Shown here: positions 8,037 to 14,840 of the stretch, in pieces
Numbering within the stretch: the stretch's first letter is position 1
Layout of the letters: each line of letters starts with the position of its first letter
DNA from: Clostridiales bacterium
Lineage (GTDB): Bacteria; Bacillota; Clostridia; Oscillospirales; Acutalibacteraceae
Direction: 5' to 3'
NCBI GenBank assembly: GCA_019415945.1
Contig: DXYF01000029.1
Span: 1-20,230, forward strand
Length of the DNA: 20,230 nt
Made by a program: the position numbers and the translations under genes
The notes under the pieces: generated by a model
The model's input: the letters and a program-made list of their open reading frames with translations, nothing else
Databases searched by the model: none
Told to the model about the DNA's origin: nothing

Positions 8037-8465
8037 ATGATAAATGATGTAGAAATGCTTACTTATGTCCTGCAAAACGCAGAGATGGGCTGTCAGGGAA
8101 TTACCAGTGTTCGCAAAAGGCTTAAAGACAGCAGAGTTGACGGTGTCTTGTGTGAACAGCTTATTAAGTACGGCAAAATCTATCACTGTGCAAACAATAT
8201 GCTGAAAAACCGCGGAGCCGAAATCCGCCATGTAAGTTCCGTTACAAAGGCAATGACACGATATGCAACAGATCGTGACCTAAAGCGTGATTCCTCCGCA
8301 TCTCATGTGGCAGAAATGATGATTAAGGGCAACACAATGGGAGTAAACAAAATGTCACGCCACATAAGAAACTACGACGGAAAAGATCCTCATGTAAGCA
8401 CCCTTGCAAAAAAGATGCTTGATACGGAAGAAGAAAACATCAGAGAGATGAAAGCGTTTTTGTAG
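8037..8465 (+). CDS. Small helical protein, possibly ferritin-like, function unknown
   Basis: The product has 142 residues and I do not recognise the family with certainty. The sequence is predicted to be almost all helix, with four amphipathic segments. There are scattered histidines, methionines and acidic residues, and the final helix is EEENIREMKAFL. This layout resembles ferritin-like four-helix bundles of the DUF2383 or CotF type, but no complete metal-binding motif is evident. The start is ATG 8037, with GAGGTG 6 nt upstream; a GTG three codons earlier lies inside that ribosome binding site. There is no signal peptide or membrane segment. It is divergent from the esterase gene and convergent with the MecA-like gene. 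Confidence 0.7.
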   Translation: MINDVEMLTYVLQNAEMGCQGITSVRKRLKDSRVDGVLCEQLIKYGKIYHCANNMLKNRGAEIRHVSSVTKAMTRYATDRDLKRDSSASHVAEMMIKGNTMGVNKMSRHIRNYDGKDPHVSTLAKKMLDTEEENIREMKAFL

Positions 8466-8476
8466 ATTTATTACGC

Positions 8477-9034
8477 TTAAACCAAGTGTTTTCCGATCTG
8501 ATATATTGCGTTGTTGGCACAAATTATTTTACCGTTTTCCTTTACTCTCGCCGTTTCAATCTTGCCGATGCTTTTTTCCGCATATTCCGAAAGCAACTTT
8601 TTCAGTTTCTGAGGAATACTCGGATATTCAAATACGATATAATAACAATCGTTGTACAGGTATGCCGAATTTTTGTTGCAGCAAATATTAAGCCTGTATA
8701 TTCGTTCAAGAGTATTAAGAAAATTTCCGCTGCCGCCAAGGGAATAACAGACGCACTCCCCCGTGTTCTTTATCCTGAAGCTGCGGCGGATTTTTTCGTG
8801 AACTGTAATTAACAAATAACATTCATTTTCAAACGGCAATGCTTCTATTTCAACCTTGCGGTTATTAATATCCAAGCCAGCCTTTGCACAGGCATACTTC
8901 ATAATTTTTACTATACTTTTACGAAACGCCGCATCATCACGGTTTTGCTCACTTAACTCAAGCGAAAGATTATGCATATCCTTTGTATATAAAATAATAA
9001 GCACCGTATTTTCCGAAAGCTTATCGACAGTCAA
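8477..9034 (-). CDS. mecA: MecA-like adaptor protein of ClpC
   Basis: MecA proteins deliver substrates (ComK in B. subtilis) to ClpCP and promote ClpC assembly. The N-terminal segment (KLSENTVLIILYTKDM, then a helical part and VEIEALPFENECYLLIT) and the C-terminal domain (FLNTLERIYRLN ... LYNDCYYIVFEYP ... SEYAEKSIGKIE ... NGKIICANNAIYQI) follow the MecA pattern. Length is 186 residues against about 218 in B. subtilis; the acidic linker is short. The start is a TTG at 9034: GGAGGG lies 7 nt upstream, while the ATG beside it is out of frame and soon meets a stop. The match is diverged, so family membership is likely but not certain. clpC is 3 kb away. Confidence 0.72.
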   Translation of the reverse strand: MTVDKLSENTVLIILYTKDMHNLSLELSEQNRDDAAFRKSIVKIMKYACAKAGLDINNRKVEIEALPFENECYLLITVHEKIRRSFRIKNTGECVCYSLGGSGNFLNTLERIYRLNICCNKNSAYLYNDCYYIVFEYPSIPQKLKKLLSEYAEKSIGKIETARVKENGKIICANNAIYQIGKHLV

Positions 9035-9066
9035 ATTCCATCCCTCCAAAAAACAAATTCATTATC

Positions 9067-9095
9067 ATAGTATGATTAATAAGGTATTTTTGCAA
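9067..9095 (-). promoter_or_regulatory. Promoter of the MecA-like gene
   Basis: On the minus strand TTGCAA (9095-9090) and TACTAT (9072-9067) are separated by 17 nt, about 33 nt upstream of the TTG start. Confidence 0.6.
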
Positions 9096-9140
9096 GTATA
9101 TTTTTGTGGAAAAATGACAGGAAAATGTTAATAAAATATA

Positions 9141-9169
9141 TTGCCAAATTATTATTAAAATGATAAAAT
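9141..9169 (+). promoter_or_regulatory. Promoter of the GH13 glycosidase gene
   Basis: TTGCCA (9141-9146) and TAAAAT (9164-9169) are separated by 17 nt. A further TATAAT at 9175-9180 lacks a good -35 element. Confidence 0.6.
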
Positions 9170-9202
9170 TGTTCTATAATTTACAGTGAAAAGGTGTTGT
9201 AT

Positions 9203-10735
9203 ATGCCAAAGTGGCTCAATGACGCAGTTTTTTATGAAATATATCCCCAAAGCTTTTATGACTCAAACGGTGACGGAATAGGCGACATCAACGGAATTAC
9301 GGAAAAGCTTGATTATGTAAAGGGACTTGGCTGTAATGCAATATGGCTTAATCCCGTATATGATTCGCCTTTTATGGACGCCGGATACGATGTTCGCAAC
9401 TACAAACAGGTTGCCGCTCGTTACGGAACTAACGATGATCTTGTAAATTTCTTTAACGAAGCACACAAAAAAGGAATAAAAATTCTGCTTGACCTTGTTC
9501 CCGGTCACACATCAGACACCCATCCGTGGTTTACCGAAGCAAAAAAAGCGGCTCAAAGCGAATATTCAAACAGATATATATTCACAAAATCGGTTTGGGA
9601 CGCTCCGCCCGAGTACAGAATGATGTGCGGAATCTGCGAGCGTAACGGCAACTATATGGTTAATTATTTCAGCTCACAGCCTGCTCTCAACTACGGCTTT
9701 TACAATATAACACATCCCGAGTGGCAGCTGCCCTGCGATCATCCCGACTGCTTGGCTACAGTTGAGGCGATTAAGGATATTATGCGTTTTTGGCTTGATA
9801 AGGGAGCTGACGGCTTTAGAGTTGATATGGCTGATTCACTTGTTAAAAACGATGACGAAAAAATCGCCACCGCAAAAATCTGGAGAGGCGTTCGTGAAAT
9901 GCTCGACGCCGAGTATCCCGACGCTGCAATGGTTTCCGAATGGTGTTCACCCGACAGAGCAATCGTAAACGCAGGCTTCCATATGGACTTCTACCTTGAC
10001 CACCAGGGCAACGGCTACAACACACTTTTCCGCAGCGGCGAATGGGGCGACAAGGCTGTATTTAACCCAAACGGCAAAGGAGATATAAAGGCGTTCGCTG
10101 ATGAATATCTCCCCGCATATGAGCGTTCAAAGGACTGCGGATACATCAGCTTTATGACAAACAATCACGATATGCCCCGTGTAACGGCATATCTGGACAA
10201 GCAGGCAATAAAGCTTGTTAATGCATTTATATTTACAATGCCGGGCGTGCCTTTCCTCTACTACGGTGATGAGCTGGGAATGAGATACCAAAGCAACCTT
10301 GTAAGCAAGGAGGGCGGATTCAGCAGAACGGGTTCCCGTACTCCGATGCAGTGGAACAGCGGCAAAAATCTCGGATTTTCAACGAGCGATGAGCCCTATC
10401 TGCCCGTTGACAAAAACAGCGACGCTCCTACTGTTGAGAACCAGCAAAACGATGAGGACAGCATCTACAAGGTTGTCACCGATATGATTGCTCTGCGTCA
10501 CAAGTATGATGACTTAAAGGGCAACGGCGAGCTTGAGTTTGTTTATGAGGACGGTAAAATTCCGTTCTTCTACAAGAGAGGAAATCTCGTAATGTTCTTT
10601 AACCCGCTCGGCACAGAGAGCGAAATTCACACAAATTACAGCGGTGAAAAAATTTATGAACTCGGAGCTTCCGAGTTTGCAAACTGCAAGGTAAAAATGT
10701 CACCGCAAAGCTTTGTAATGATTAAATTGAACTAA
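9203..10735 (+). CDS. GH13 alpha-glycosidase (alpha-amylase family)
   Basis: The 510-residue enzyme hydrolyses, or possibly transfers, alpha-glucosidic bonds. The (beta/alpha)8 barrel motifs are all present: DLVPGHTSDTHPWF, GFRVDMADS with nucleophile D208, VSEWCSP with acid/base E246, and FMTNNHDMPR with D323. A small C-terminal beta domain follows. The N terminus (WLNDAVFYEIYPQSFYDSNG) and length resemble oligo-1,6-glucosidase, alpha-glucosidase or trehalose-synthase-like members. The exact substrate cannot be assigned. There is no signal peptide, so it acts in the cytosol on imported oligosaccharides. ATG 9203 has AAGGTG 6 nt upstream. No transporter or regulator gene adjoins it. Confidence 0.92.
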   Translation: MPKWLNDAVFYEIYPQSFYDSNGDGIGDINGITEKLDYVKGLGCNAIWLNPVYDSPFMDAGYDVRNYKQVAARYGTNDDLVNFFNEAHKKGIKILLDLVPGHTSDTHPWFTEAKKAAQSEYSNRYIFTKSVWDAPPEYRMMCGICERNGNYMVNYFSSQPALNYGFYNITHPEWQLPCDHPDCLATVEAIKDIMRFWLDKGADGFRVDMADSLVKNDDEKIATAKIWRGVREMLDAEYPDAAMVSEWCSPDRAIVNAGFHMDFYLDHQGNGYNTLFRSGEWGDKAVFNPNGKGDIKAFADEYLPAYERSKDCGYISFMTNNHDMPRVTAYLDKQAIKLVNAFIFTMPGVPFLYYGDELGMRYQSNLVSKEGGFSRTGSRTPMQWNSGKNLGFSTSDEPYLPVDKNSDAPTVENQQNDEDSIYKVVTDMIALRHKYDDLKGNGELEFVYEDGKIPFFYKRGNLVMFFNPLGTESEIHTNYSGEKIYELGASEFANCKVKMSPQSFVMIKLN

Positions 10736-10753
10736 TCAACGCAAAATAAATTA

Positions 10754-10779
10754 AAACCACCCGTTTAATGCGGTGGTTT
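10754..10779 (+). terminator. Hairpin after the GH13 gene
   Basis: AAACCACC (10754-10761) pairs perfectly with GGTGGTTT (10772-10779). No T run follows, so termination may rely on the stronger hairpin at 10856-10886. Confidence 0.5.
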
Positions 10780-10784
10780 GCACA

Positions 10785-10835
10785 GTGCCTATAAGAAGCT
10801 ATTACAAGCTGCCCCCTGCACATAGGCATTGATAT
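10785..10835. other. Two-tier inverted repeat in gene-free region
   Basis: TGCCTAT and ATAGGCA flank an inner pair of AGCT sequences. It may be a folded RNA or a decayed element. The whole stretch 10736-11096 has no convincing protein gene and holds only hairpins. Confidence 0.4.
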
Positions 10836-10855
10836 TTGACATCTCATTACATTTA

Positions 10856-10886
10856 AAACAGCCGCTCAAATGCGGCTGTTTATTTT
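10856..10886. terminator. Bidirectional intrinsic terminator
   Basis: AAACAGCCGC (10856-10865) pairs perfectly with GCGGCTGTTT (10872-10881) across a 6-nt loop, followed by ATTTTT on the + strand. It also reads as a hairpin plus T4 on the minus strand. Confidence 0.85.
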
Positions 10887-10963
10887 TGCTGCTCTTTAGG
10901 ATTCGGAAATAAATTCCCGATTAAACTCAATGAATTTTGATGTCCTAAAGAGAGCAGCAAAAA
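10883..10963. repeat. Long-armed inverted repeat (about 19-bp arms)
   Basis: The left arm at 10883-10901 and the right arm at 10943-10963 are complementary apart from a 2-nt bulge. Both read TGCTGCTCT..TTTAGGA on one strand. The 41-nt loop has no ORF. The arms end in T5 and A5, so this could terminate transcription either way, or be the remains of a small transposable (MITE-like) unit. Confidence 0.65.
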
Positions 10964-10990
10964 GGGCTTTCTCAAAATTGAAAAAGCCCT
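10963..10990 (-). terminator. Terminator downstream of the membrane-protein pseudogene
   Basis: AGGGCTTT (10963-10970) pairs with AAAGCCCT (10983-10990). On the minus strand it is followed by T5. Confidence 0.7.
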
Positions 10991-11061
10991 GCTTTCGGCA
11001 CTATGTATTATTTTTTTAAAGAACACCTGAATTGTAAAGATTATAATATTCTTACATTCTT

Positions 11062-11081
11062 CAAGCAAGCAACCCGCTGTT
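11062..11081 (+). repeat. 20-bp repeat shared with 13400-13419
   Basis: CAAGCAAGCAACCCGCTGTT occurs here and at 13400-13419. Each copy lies just past the stop codon of a minus-strand gene, and the neighbouring TTATAATAT bases are also shared. The 13400 copy forms a hairpin (AAGCAA with TTGCTT) and is probably a terminator. This copy has lost the pairing arm. Confidence 0.65.
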
Positions 11082-11096
11082 TCTGAAAATTCTGAT

Positions 11097-11586
11097 TTAT
11101 CGTGCTACTTTTTTGAAAAACAAGAAATATATCAGCACACCGTCAATTACAAAATCATATATTCTTAGCTTATCAAAGAGAATTACAGTTGATAACACAG
11201 AAATTATTATTATTCCTAAACTGATTATTTTAGGTAGAATACCTTTTTCTTTTGTCATCCAAGTAAGGTATGCAAGTATCGGAGAAAATAGTGCAAATAA
11301 AGTCCAACCTGGAATAATTAAATTACTGTAAACACCGCTTGTTATAAATGCCGCAAAATAATATGTAATAAGCATACCTGCACAAAACGGAAAAATATTT
11401 GTCATAGCAGCTTTTTTTTGATTTGCTGTAGATAGATATTAATGTGCCAAACAATATCCAAATTGACATTTCAGAAAATATATTCCCCAAGTTTTGAGTA
11501 TAAATATCTAATATTCTGCTGAGAACTCCCAAAAGCAAACCGACAACAAACATACTTAACGGATTTAAAATTATATTTTTCTTCAT
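11097..11586 (-). pseudogene. Frameshifted polytopic membrane protein
   Basis: Two overlapping reading frames together encode one protein of about 163 residues. The first frame starts at 11586 (MKKNIILNPLSMFVVGLLLG) with GGAG 10 nt upstream. The second continues as AAMTNIFPFCAGMLITYYFA and ends with FFKKVAR. The switch lies in a run of eight A (T at 11412-11419): with seven A, the frames join as SKKAAMTN. About five hydrophobic segments are visible, so it is an integral membrane protein, resembling small DUF6518-type proteins (recognition uncertain). The run may mark a true mutation, slippage or a sequencing error. The gene lies behind the conserved 121-bp element and a hairpin. Confidence 0.75.
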
Positions 11587-11633
11587 AATTTGCTTTCTCC
11601 ACACATTTTAATTTCCTTAATATTTCTGATATA

Positions 11634-11664
11634 AAAGGTCAACCTTGCTTATAGGTTGACCTTT
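11634..11664 (-). terminator. Terminator-like hairpin in the leader of the membrane-protein pseudogene
   Basis: This is a perfect 12-bp stem, AAAGGTCAACCT (11634-11645) with AGGTTGACCTTT (11653-11664), and a 7-nt loop. On the minus strand it continues TTTTATAT. It lies between the 121-bp element and the gene's ribosome binding site, where an attenuator would be. Confidence 0.65.
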
Positions 11665-11689
11665 ACTGTAAACAATTATATTCTTCTGC

Positions 11690-11810
11690 TCTGCACTCTT
11701 TCCTGCACCAAACGATGTAATACTGATGGTATTAACTCTTACAAAATTATGACACCCCGCATAAATACTGATTATTCGCCGTTTATTTATCCAAGTTCTT
11801 CATTGCGGGG
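11690..11810 (-). repeat. 121-bp structured leader or element-end repeat, copy A
   Basis: It aligns without gaps to 14591-14711 with about ten differences in 121 positions (about 92%). It folds as an outer stem, CCCCGC (11755-11760) with GCGGGG (11805-11810), closing over ATAAATA (11761-11767) with TATTTAT (11784-11790). The outer stem differs from copy B by paired changes. It lies about 100 bp past an integrase remnant and about 100 bp ahead of the membrane-protein pseudogene. Strand is inferred from gene context. Confidence 0.8.
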
Positions 11811-11852
11811 CTTTTTAATTTATCAATTTTACATTTCTCCGTAACTGACTAT

Positions 11853-11881
11853 ATCTTACCATTTATGAGTTCACTTTGCAA
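11853..11881 (-). promoter_or_regulatory. Possible promoter ahead of 121-bp element copy A
   Basis: On the minus strand TTGCAA (11881-11876) and TAAGAT (11858-11853) are separated by 17 nt, about 43 nt upstream of the element. GATATAG at the -10 region also occurs upstream of copy B. Confidence 0.45.
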
Positions 11882-11910
11882 CCTAAAATTTTATAAATTT
11901 TTATATATTG

Positions 11911-12411
11911 TTACAAATGATGTTTCAAACGGCGTAAGTGGCGTATGCAGTTAAAAAGCAGATGTGCTTCATTGTGTTTTTTCAAGAACATATCAAGCTC
12001 TCTAAATTCCTGAATTTTCAGTTCTTTAGTAGCATAAGTTACTATTCATCGTAGTTAAAATATCCTTACGACCTAATGTATTCCGGATAACCTTTATATT
12101 AATTCCCGCTTGACACACATGTGTTTTAAATGTGTGACGAGGTGAGTGCAAACAAAGTGAAGCAACACAACTTCGTCATTTTCATCTTTTAATGACACCT
12201 CATCATTACAATCTCCCATTATTCTTAGAATTGCCTTGTTGAGCGTACCTTGATGTTGGGTATGACCGTAACAATTTACAAAGATAAAATCAGAATATCC
12301 GTCTATAACAGTGGAAAATTTAATTTCTAATTGCTCCTGATACCTTTCTTCAATCTGAAAAGCTTGTTTGACTGATTGCTTAATTATATGAAGAAAAGGG
12401 TATATCCCCAA
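11911..12411 (-). pseudogene. Remnant of a Tn916-type tyrosine integrase
   Basis: The first frame (ending at 12094) contains VIDGYSDFIFVNCYGHTQHQ and TLNKAILRIMGDCNDE, matching the intact integrase of this window from about residue 270. After a frameshift near 12120 the match continues as VCQAGINIKVIRNTLGRKD and ILTTMNSN. After another shift it continues as TKELKIQEFRELDMF and runs to a stop at 11911. The first two-thirds are gone, and the catalytic tyrosine region is damaged. It is a decayed 3' end left by an earlier, related integrative element. The repeat at 12435 sits at its broken edge. Confidence 0.9.
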
Positions 12412-12434
12412 GTTTTAGAATAACCCGACAAAAT

Positions 12435-12529
12435 AAAAAAGTCGAGTGCCTCGACAAGGGGTTCGAGCAGACAGGTTAATATTATCAAACCTTCCTTGCA
12501 CGACCATTTTCGAGCAGTTTCCTATAAAA
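12435..12529 (-). repeat. Dispersed three-hairpin repeat, copy 3 (complete)
   Basis: It has the same architecture as 5587-5681, with H1 GTCGAG/CTCGAC identical (12441-12455). H2 changes only in the loop. H3 changes only in its loop, at a mismatched position and at one position that becomes a wobble pair. On the minus strand it starts right after the terminator of the zinc-ribbon regulator gene and ends in H1 plus six T. Confidence 0.85.
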
Positions 12530-12537
12530 TAAAAAAG

Positions 12538-12571
12538 CCCTTTGAGAAAGGAGTATTCCTCTCCCAAAGGG
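12538..12571 (-). terminator. Terminator of the zinc-ribbon regulator gene
   Basis: CCCTTT (12538-12543) pairs with AAAGGG (12566-12571), with inner GAG/CTC and AGG/CCT pairs. The minus strand continues with six T, then the repeat. Confidence 0.75.
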
Positions 12572-12588
12572 TTCAATAAAACGGCATT

Positions 12589-13356
12589 TTATCTTTTTTT
12601 GTATAGCACCAATTCGGGGTTCAATCCATCTTTCTCATAAGTGCTTACAAGCAAAAAATCCATATCTACGATAACTCCGAAACATCTTTCACCGCCGAAT
12701 TTACTTTCAAGCTGATTTCCGAGATATGTCTTTTGGTCATCCAAAAATTTAACCAAATTGCCGTTTGGCAGCATATACTCCAGATTTACATACTTTCCTA
12801 CAAGGGCATTTAATTTTTTTACCTTTGGCAGTCCTTCTATATGAAGTTCGTTTATTTCCCTAATTAGCTGCTGCTTAAATTCTTCAAATTGACCATTGTC
12901 ACTGAGTTCATCGTAACGCTTCCAGTAATCTAATTTTGGAAGCAAGCCTTTCAAATAAGAACGAACCTGCTCCTCGGTGAAATTTTCACTTACCATATTT
13001 TTAACACAGACTTCAATCAGGTCATTCATATCACTATAGGTATAAGTTCCGTCAGCGTAGCACCACTTGCAATAGTCCTCGTTAAATGTGCCATCGTAAT
13101 TATGACTGATGATTGCGTCATCATCAAGCGGCATTCCACAACACTGACAGATAAGTTTTCTCGGTGTTCCTAAAAGCGTATTGATTGAAACATCAAAAAA
13201 CTTAGAGAGCAGTTTTAAGGTTTCTGTATTTGGAATTGTTTCTCCGTTTTCCCAACGGGATACCGCTTGCCTTGTAACATAGAGCTTTTCTGCAAGTTCA
13301 TCTTGTGACAAACCTTTTTTCGTTCTCAATTCGAGTATAACATCTTTCGTATCCAT
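12589..13356 (-). CDS. XRE-family regulator with zinc-ribbon domain
   Basis: The product has 255 residues. Residues 1-62 are an XRE (Cro/cI-type) helix-turn-helix (LRTKKGLSQDELAEKLYVTRQ). Residues 65-105 are a zinc ribbon with CQCCGMPL and YCKWCYADGTY, as in the putative zinc-ribbon domain found in many Firmicute regulators. The C-terminal half (KYVNLEYMLPNGNLVKFLDD..., ending LVLYKKR) is a conserved-looking ligand or cofactor domain I cannot name. The start is ATG 13356, with GGTGGT about 8 nt upstream; longer reading frames have no ribosome binding site. Its target is unknown. Its HTH is clearly related to that of the next gene. Confidence 0.85.
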   Translation of the reverse strand: MDTKDVILELRTKKGLSQDELAEKLYVTRQAVSRWENGETIPNTETLKLLSKFFDVSINTLLGTPRKLICQCCGMPLDDDAIISHNYDGTFNEDYCKWCYADGTYTYSDMNDLIEVCVKNMVSENFTEEQVRSYLKGLLPKLDYWKRYDELSDNGQFEEFKQQLIREINELHIEGLPKVKKLNALVGKYVNLEYMLPNGNLVKFLDDQKTYLGNQLESKFGGERCFGVIVDMDFLLVSTYEKDGLNPELVLYKKR

Positions 13357-13399
13357 TAAAATCACCACCTTGTAAATATTATAATATGTGTGCTTTCTA

Positions 13400-13425
13400 C
13401 AAGCAAGCAACCCGCTGTTGCTTAT
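13400..13425 (-). terminator. Hairpin after the membrane-linked XRE gene (contains 20-bp repeat)
   Basis: AAGCAA (13405-13410) pairs with TTGCTT (13418-13423) across CCCGCTG. It lies just past the stop codon at 13431. The left part is the 20-bp sequence also found at 11062-11081. Confidence 0.5.
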
Positions 13426-13430
13426 ACAAG

Positions 13431-13940
13431 TTACTTTTTCTCTCGTGTCAAGACAGCTCCAACAACTGCTCCGATTAGGACAATCGGTGCTAATCTTACG
13501 AACAGCCACTCCAATGCGTGAAATCCTACTCCCATAACTGCGGTTTCAGGATCGTTGTAATTCCAACCCAAATATGGACTGTTCAGCACGAATAAAACCG
13601 CAAAAGCAATTAATATTAACACACACAATGTGATAAAACTCCAATGAAATATCTTTCGAATCGCCCTTTTTCTTTTGGCGAGCTGAAGATTTATAACCTC
13701 CAGCTTTTCAGAAATAACCTTTAAATCCTCCGGCTTTGGCTCAACTATCGTTTCTCCAAGCAAAGTGCTCACGGGAATTTCCAAAACTTCTGAAAGGGAA
13801 ATCAACATATCGGAATCAGGGACGGACAAGCCTTTTTCCCATTTAGAAATTGTTTGCCGCACTACATTTAGTTTTACAGCGAGTTCTTCCTGCGAAAGAC
13901 CTTTTGACTTTCTGATAGATTTAATATTTTCATTTAGCAT
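13431..13940 (-). CDS. XRE-family regulator with two membrane segments
   Basis: The product has 169 residues. Residues 1-62 form an XRE helix-turn-helix (IRKSKGLSQEELAVKLNVVRQ). A charged, coiled-coil-like linker (about 70-92) follows. Two hydrophobic segments, about 98-118 (WSFITLCVLILIAFAVLFVL) and about 147-164 (APIVLIGAVVGAVL), anchor it in the membrane. Such proteins are thought to sense membrane or envelope signals and act on nearby promoters. GGTGG lies about 9 nt before the start. It is co-directional with the GNAT gene upstream and the second XRE gene downstream, but hairpins separate them. Confidence 0.85.
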   Translation of the reverse strand: MLNENIKSIRKSKGLSQEELAVKLNVVRQTISKWEKGLSVPDSDMLISLSEVLEIPVSTLLGETIVEPKPEDLKVISEKLEVINLQLAKRKRAIRKIFHWSFITLCVLILIAFAVLFVLNSPYLGWNYNDPETAVMGVGFHALEWLFVRLAPIVLIGAVVGAVLTREKK

Positions 13941-13993
13941 TATGGATAACCACCTTTCTTTCAGTCGTTACCATTATTGTATTCAAAACAAGC

Positions 13994-14010
13994 CGTTGCT
14001 GCAAGCAACG
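13994..14010 (-). terminator. Hairpin after the GNAT gene
   Basis: CGTTGC (13994-13999) pairs perfectly with GCAACG (14005-14010). The minus strand continues GCTTGTTTTG. Confidence 0.55.
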
Positions 14011-14047
14011 CATATTAACATTGGAGCTGTTAGTCGTAAGCTTGTTC

Positions 14048-14491
14048 CTATATATATTTTCTCAAGTAAATCATATCTATCAGCTTCACACCACCATCAT
14101 AAATCGGGTGGTCATAATTATCAGTAAAGAAGTTCTTAATAATATGAGAACGGATAAAACCGCATTTTTCATAAAATGGGATTGTTGATGGGGTGTCACC
14201 CGTTCCAACCTGCAATATCGAATAATCGCCCTGATATTTTTTGATAATAAACTCAATCAATGCTTTACCGTAGCCCTTACCGTGAAACTGTGGATCTGTG
14301 GCAATGTTTTTTATTTCAAGCACTCCGCCACCGACATCTAACACAACACATTCTGCCTTGACTCCATCATCCTCTAAAACATACATTGTCCCATTTGTAA
14401 GATATCGGTCTATCATATTTTCCTGTTCATCTGCCAATAATAGCAAATTAAGATATTGCTTTTTACCTTCTTTTACCTCTTTAATATCCAT
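14048..14491 (-). CDS. GNAT-family N-acetyltransferase
   Basis: The product has 147 residues. The acetyl-CoA binding motif is QFHGKGYGKALIEFIIKKY (Q/RxxGxG/A pattern) in the middle. It is preceded by VLEIKNIATDP and followed by IPFYEKCGFIRSH, the usual GNAT order. Such enzymes acetylate small molecules (aminoglycosides, polyamines, amino acids) or proteins; the substrate is not evident. ATG 14491 is chosen, with GAGGTG 6 nt upstream; an in-frame GTG three codons earlier overlaps that site. The gene lies behind a terminator-like hairpin (14530-14562) and the 121-bp element, so leader-level control is plausible. Confidence 0.88.
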   Translation of the reverse strand: MDIKEVKEGKKQYLNLLLLADEQENMIDRYLTNGTMYVLEDDGVKAECVVLDVGGGVLEIKNIATDPQFHGKGYGKALIEFIIKKYQGDYSILQVGTGDTPSTIPFYEKCGFIRSHIIKNFFTDNYDHPIYDGGVKLIDMIYLRKYI

Positions 14492-14529
14492 AGTCCTCAC
14501 CTCATATAATATTGTTTTCTTTTATTTGA

Positions 14530-14562
14530 AAATGGGCAATCCCGATAAGGGACTGCCCATTT
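14530..14562 (-). terminator. Terminator-like hairpin in the GNAT gene leader
   Basis: AAATGGGCA (14530-14538) pairs with TGCCCATTT (14554-14562), with inner TCCC/GGGA pairs. The minus strand continues TTTTC. It lies between the 121-bp element and the GNAT ribosome binding site, mirroring 11634-11664 without sharing its sequence. Confidence 0.7.
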
Positions 14563-14590
14563 ATTCAGTTAATTATGCAATTTTTCCGCC

Positions 14591-14712
14591 TCTGCACACT
14601 TTCCTGCACCAAACGATGTAAAACTGATGGTATTAACTCTTACGAAATTATGATATCCCGAATAAATACCGATTATTCGCCGTTTATTTATCCAAGCTCT
14701 TCATTGTCGGGA
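14591..14712 (-). repeat. 121-bp structured leader or element-end repeat, copy B
   Basis: Its sequence is about 92% identical to 11690-11810. The outer stem here is TCCCGA (14656-14661) with TCGGGA (14707-14712), against CCCCGC/GCGGGG in copy A. Both end pairs therefore changed on both sides, with a 1-nt shift in the right arm. The inner stem ATAAATA/TATTTAT is unchanged. It lies 3' of the intact integrase and ahead of the GNAT gene. No protein gene is seen between 14501 and 14944. Confidence 0.8.
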
Positions 14713-14758
14713 CGAAAGCAGACTCCCTTTTACAAGCTACGGATTTCAACGAGAGCCT

Positions 14759-14788
14759 TCTATATCTCGCTAAAATCAAAATCTTCAA
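14759..14788 (-). promoter_or_regulatory. Possible promoter ahead of 121-bp element copy B
   Basis: On the minus strand TTGAAG (14788-14783) is followed by TATAGA (14764-14759) at 18 nt, or ATATAG at 17 nt. The element begins about 47 nt downstream. Confidence 0.4.
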
Positions 14789-14840
14789 TTCAAGGTTACA
14801 GCAGGTTTCCGCTCTTATACGGATTGAAATGTGTAAGATT

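Noticed and set aside
10880..11068. A 62-codon minus-strand ORF.
   Set aside because: It runs through the inverted repeat and terminator stems, has no ribosome binding site and shows no protein-like pattern.
11690..11810. A shared + strand peptide (RINTDYSPFIYPSSSL) encoded by both copies of the 121-bp element.
   Set aside because: There is no ribosome binding site or consistent start, about half the substitutions change the peptide, and stem pairing explains the conservation better.
14687..14707. A possible leader peptide MK(S/N)LDK on the minus strand of both 121-bp copies.
   Set aside because: It has no properly spaced ribosome binding site, and the stop codon falls in the ATAAATA stem. 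It is probably a coincidence of the structure.
14591..14712. A T-box, SAM, THF, c-di-GMP or guanidine riboswitch.
   Set aside because: None of the conserved core motifs of those classes that I know (for example the T-box UGGN sequence and its AG-bulge stem) can be found in either copy.
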